Shown piece after piece: positions 59,641-64,000 of a stretch of DNA of 64,000 nt. How positions within the stretch are numbered: position 1 is the first letter of the stretch; each line of letters begins with the position of its first letter. The notes under the pieces are model-generated. The model made no database searches and was not told the origin of the DNA. It was given only the letters and a program-made list of their open reading frames with translations. Source of the DNA: Sphagnum compactum (lineage: Eukaryota > Bryophyta > Sphagnopsida > Sphagnales); the NCBI GenBank assembly GCA_965153455.1, contig OZ234500.1, positions 7,998,001 through 8,062,000 on the forward strand. Reading direction: 5' to 3'. A program made the translations under genes and the position numbers.

Positions 59641-62050
59641 TGTTATTATAGTTTGGAATGATGGAGATAAGGTGAAGGTGGGAGTCAATGCTTGAACATT
59701 TGGCTTGGAGTTTGGACCTTGGATGTAACTTACAAGGTTGAAGGATGTAATTTGGATTTTGTATACTACCATAATACTAACATTGTTGGTTAGTATATGT
59801 ACTTTGTGTTTCAATGCGTAGGATCTTTGTAAGTTGTGACCATGTTCAAATACCATTGCAAAGTGTTTTCGAGTTAGAAATTTTAGTTTTGAAACCTACT
59901 TGTAATTGCCACATTTGGCCAAATTGCATATCATAGTTGTTTGTTGGAAGCCAAAAAATTAAACATCTTTACATTTGTAAAACATGTTCTTGTACACATA
60001 GATGTCTAAGAAAGAACCATCAAGGACCTCTAAAACTTCAAAACTTTGTGCATAATTTACAATTTTGTTCTTGCAATAATAACCTGTTATATTTTTTTCC
60101 AAATAGCCATAAAAGTTATGCTTTTTCACATTCCTTTGCCATGCGCACTACAACTTATTTAAACATGAAAAAACATTGGGCCTTGCGTTAATTACAACTA
60201 CAATTATGAATTTCATCATCTAGGTCAATGTGCACAATTTTAAATTCATGTTCTATAAATTGTTTTAACATATTTAGGTGGACAATTTAGATTGTCACAA
60301 TTGCAAAAAAGTTGGATTGTAGATGACCTAAAATGTAAAGCTATATTCAACATTAACATTGTCAATTTCTTAATTATCCATGTTCCAATAGACTTTAATG
60401 TAAATCATATTAAAATTTATGAATGTGTTCTAAGAAAAAAATGGACTCATAACGAACTTTTGCAATAATAACATTACATTTTTCATGTAAAAACATGAAA
60501 AATGCGCAATCAAACAATATGTTATAATAGTATAAAAATAATAAAAAAAAGATAATCCACCAATAAATGAAAAATTTAACAGTAAAAAATATTGAAACTT
60601 TCCCAATATAAAAAAATCTCCATTTTTAAAAATTCAAAATGTCATGATTTTTTTCCTTTTTAATTATTATTTATTATTTCACATTGAAATCTGCAAGCTT
60701 TCACATTAATTTTTGGACTAGTCACATGTTTAAGAATACTTATAAAATGACCTACCAATATTTATGATCAAAAACAAAATTTTCGTAAAATGTATTTATA
60801 TATATTTAATAAATATTATAATTATAAAAAAATAAACTAGTGTAAAATGTGAACTTTTCAAAATGTTGAAAATGAGTTACTTATCATGCTTTTACCTTAC
60901 AACACCCACTAAAGCAAAGTATCACAACCAATATTGCACAGTGGTGACATTAAAAAAACATTATATCTAGAATGTCAAGACAATGTGATTGCACCATGTA
61001 TTCTAAGTTAGGCTAGGTAAGTTATCCCTATCACCTATTCCAATGGTCACATTTGCTTCCATGGCCTTGAGGCTTTTAGATGTGGAAGGCTTTGCAATGG
61101 CCTTTCCATCTCCCACAATAGCTTCAACCTTGCCATCTCTTTCTTCCTTGAAGCAAGCAATTTGCATATTTGTTTTTTGCAACTGCTATTATTTGTATTT
61201 TATCATGCATGAATTTCTTTCTATAACAATGAAGGAAGAGGTATCTTTATTCAAATGGCATGTAGGCCAACTTATTGGTTACCTCTCTCCAAAAATAAAC
61301 AAACTAACAAACAAAAAAAAGGCTCCTTCTTTGTTTTTTCTACCTCCAAATATTAAGAATTGCAAAAATGGAGAAAATTAGGAAAACACACATTTCACAC
61401 TGAGAAAAGAACGTTTTTTTTTTTCCAAAATTTTCTCTAAAAATTTCACAAAATAATGAGAATTCACCACGAAAAACAATGAGGGCACAAAGACAAGGAC
61501 AATCACAATGGTTGCAATTTGTGATATCATTGTGAAAAACATCCAAATCAACAGGTAAAGACAACACACCAAGCATCCAAATGAAATCCAAATGAAACAA
61601 ACAAAACAAAGTCACCACATATGCCCAGTTGGTTTACAAGAAATAGATTTCCATAGCCTCTAGAGGGTCCGATTCATAAAAGAGCAAACCTTGCCCCCCC
61701 CAAAAAAATCCATCCTACCTAATATCTTCATTCAGAGGGTAAATACTCCAGAGCTTCTCAAGCTTCTCATTCATCCTCCACTTGAAGTCCACCATGGATA
61801 ACCTCTCACCCTTCCTTTCCCGTGCATGAGTCATCCCATCAGATATAAGCTCTCATCCATTGCAAAGAGGGTGACAAGACTTTTCATCCATTAGCAAGAG
61901 GGTCATGCTATCATGGTGATAGCATATTGTGTAACCCATGACCTCACAACAAGTTAGCTAGTACTAAATTTCCCCATTGTATCAAGAGGGCCTTCATCAT
62001 GGAGGACCTTAAGTAAGAAATTAAAAGAATTTCTCAAAGTTTTTTAGTTA
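59641..62050. other. AT-rich spacer, nothing recognised
   Basis: About 2.4 kb, very AT-rich at 60.3-60.9 kb. The frame at 61043-61381 plus (ASMALRLLDVEGFAMAFPSP) is unassigned. No repeats beyond homopolymers were noticed. Confidence 0.4.
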
Positions 62051-62330
62051 AGGTTTCATGCATAGTCTTCTTCCTAGCTTCACATTCATCTTAAAATGTC
62101 TTGGCCAATTTTTTTATATTTAGGGGTTCATGCATAGTCTTCTTCCTAACTTCCCATTCATCTTCACAAGGTCTTAGCCAATGTTTTATATTTAGGGTTT
62201 CATGCATAATCTTCCTCTTAGCTTCCCCTTCATCTTACAAGGTCTTAGCCAATTTTTTATATTTAAGGTTTCATGCATAAGCTTCCACTTAGCTCCCCCT
62301 CATCTTAAAAGGTCTTGGCAAATTGGCATA
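62051..62330 (+). repeat. four-copy, about 72-bp minisatellite
   Basis: Copies begin near 62051, 62124, 62196 and 62267 with GGTTTCATGCATAGTCTTC or a variant, continue CCTAGCTTCCCATTCATCTT, and end GGTCTTAGCCAATTTTTTAT. Divergence is moderate. A further partial match (AGCATAATCTTCCTCCTAGG) lies at 62524-62543. Confidence 0.9.
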
Positions 62331-62754
62331 AAGTTCTTTCTTTCAAAATATAATTTTGTTGGGGAAAAGAGGGTTAATCCAGGCTTCATGATTTTTGGGG
62401 GCATGGCAGCTCAAGCTCTTGGCTTTCTTCCCTTCCCCTTTGGACCCCTTTGGAACTACCTTGTTCGTCTTGCACATGACAACTTGACCTAAGTTTTCCC
62501 TTGCATTTAGAGGTACCTTGCAAAGCATAATCTTCCTCCTAGGTTCCAAAACATTTTACAATTTTGTAAGATATGTCCATATTTGTGATATTATGTTGGG
62601 GAAGGCTAAGTTACATGTGTTGTGATGTTTAGCCTCATCCCCATGCCCAAGAACCACATAACCCAGTGTGGACCCAAAGAGGGGAAAGTCACATAGGTAA
62701 TGGGAAAAAAGTTTGCTGGTAGGCCATCTTTCTATTAAGGAAGGTAGTTTGTTA
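62331..62754. other. spacer between two repeat blocks
   Basis: Less AT-rich than its surroundings. No coding frame I can name. Confidence 0.35.
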
Positions 62755-63392
62755 GCCTTGCCTCCCAAGACAAGGATATTGTGTTTAGATTCGTTATAGA
62801 GTATAGTAGCTTAAGTGATTTTGGCCCCTAGGTAATAATAGGTCTATTTTTATATGAGGATTTTTGAAAGATGATATTTTGGCTTGTGTTGAAACTTGAG
62901 ATTAGTTGTAATAATATCTTGACGGATTTTGGTTTCTTTTAGAGGATTTTTTGAAGATTATATTTTTGCATGGTGAAATATTTGAATTTCCATAATTCTT
63001 CTTTTGCCTTAAGATCCTTTTTAATGTAAATGGCAAGGTCACAATGTGACACAACCCTTGTTTGTTGGCCTTGCCTACCAAGGCAAGAAGGATATTGTGT
63101 TTAGATTCATTACAGAGTATAGTAGCTCAAGGGATTTTGGCCCCTAGGTAATAATAGGTCTATTTTTATGTGAGGATTTTTGAAAGACGATATTTTGGCT
63201 CAGTGTTGAAACTGGAGATTAGTTGTAGAGTTATAATATCTTGAAGGATTTTGGTTTCTTTTAGAGGAGTTTTGAAGATTATATTTTTGCATGGTGAAAT
63301 ATTTGAGTTTCCATAATTCTTCTTTTGCCTTAAGATCCTTTTTAACGTAAATGGCAAGGCCACAATGTGACACACCCTTGTTTGTTGGGCCC
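62755..63392 (+). repeat. tandem duplication of a roughly 305-bp unit
   Basis: 62755-63060 and 63067-63392 match almost throughout: GGATATTGTGTTTAGATTC, GGCCCCTAGGTAATAATAGG, GGATTTTGGTTTCTTTTAGA, CAATGTGACACAACCCTTGT. They differ by scattered substitutions and small indels. The junction carries GCCTTGCCTACCAAGGC, a short dyad. Confidence 0.92.
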
Positions 63393-64000
63393 TGCCCCCA
63401 CAGGGACTATAACATGTTTTCCACATGGATTCCATTAAGAAATTCAAAAGTTCTCTTCAAAATTGGAGCTCTACTACTATTGTTATCATCATTGTTGTCG
63501 ATGCAACTTTTGGAAGTTTTACCTTATTAGAACCGGTTTCATATTAACTGAACCAGTTTTTTTAATGAAACTGTTTAGACTGTTTAGATTGGAACGGATT
63601 TTCTTTTGTGTTTAGAGTGTGGACACAATAGGTTGATGTACAACATCTTATCTATTGGCAGGGCCAGCGTGTTTGTGATGCCTTGTTTTGTTTCTCATGT
63701 TGAGATCTCCTCAAACCTCTCAAACTCCTGCAGACCCTCTGCCAGTGAGTTTGACTTGAGGGTGTAGATGGCCTGTGAGGTCGGGTCTGTTGTGCTTTAA
63801 GGAAAAAGAATTTTAAAAAAAAAAATCCCAAACCACTGGAAAGCCCTCAATGGCTAGGGGTGCACCAAGGTAATTTCTTAATGTTTAGACCTATGGTGAA
63901 AGAGTTATTGATTTAAAGAGTTATTTAATATTATTGAAATTTGACAACATTCAAATTAATTATTTTTAGGGAATTTGGGGTGCAGTCTTGGTATTGTTGT
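63393..64000. other. right-edge region with a dispersed repeat copy
   Basis: 63680-63988 is the partner of 54928-55105 (shared TGGAAAGCCC, TAGGGGTGCAC, GAGTTATTGA). No gene was recognised to the window end. Confidence 0.45.

Overview
This is a plant nuclear window, most likely from a bryophyte and probably a moss. Genes have short spliceosomal introns with GT/AG ends. The chalcone synthase reads like moss enzymes as I know them (TGCFGG active site, [16 protein letters not shown] block, [20 protein letters not shown] block). A group 1 (Em-type) LEA gene and a nuclear CRM-domain organelle splicing factor are also present. Spacers are very AT-rich and full of decayed transposons and simple repeats. 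The lineage call is inference from protein resemblance; no search was run.

Layout. 0.6-5.0 kb: a divergent pair. On the minus strand is part of a gene for a WASH-type WAHD1 domain (three exons, both ends unresolved); on the plus strand is a complete five-exon CRS2-associated-factor (CAF-like) gene with two CRM domains. 7.1-8.8 kb: a three-exon LEA gene holding two Em-like modules, each cut by a phase-1 intron at the same codon. 11.6-13.5 kb: a truncated, frameshifted chalcone synthase copy plus downstream flank. 21.6-23.3 kb: the intact two-exon chalcone synthase, with its own copy of that flank reaching about 25.6 kb. 27.1-28.0 kb: a two-exon methylated-DNA-protein-cysteine methyltransferase.

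From about 28 kb to the right end I found no intact gene. That half holds hAT transposase relics (29.7, 44.9-46.7, 49.5-49.9, 57.6-59.6 kb), an R2/RLE-type non-LTR element relic (about 32.5-34.2 kb), two tRNA-like SINE heads, several minisatellites, and arrays of imperfectly repeated short words (47.6, 50.8-53.1, 57.0-57.4 kb). Between the two chalcone synthase loci lie a TIR element of the MITE kind and one of two copies of a Helitron-like element; the second copy sits just upstream of the methyltransferase gene.

The genes do not form a pathway cluster. Three fit stress biology (LEA for desiccation, chalcone synthase for UV-screening phenolics, alkyltransferase for DNA repair), but their proximity may be chance. 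The observations most worth following are the WASH-type domain in a land plant, the duplicated-module LEA with an N-terminal extension, the Ogt-like repair gene, and a repeat-born start-codon context in the CAF-like leader.
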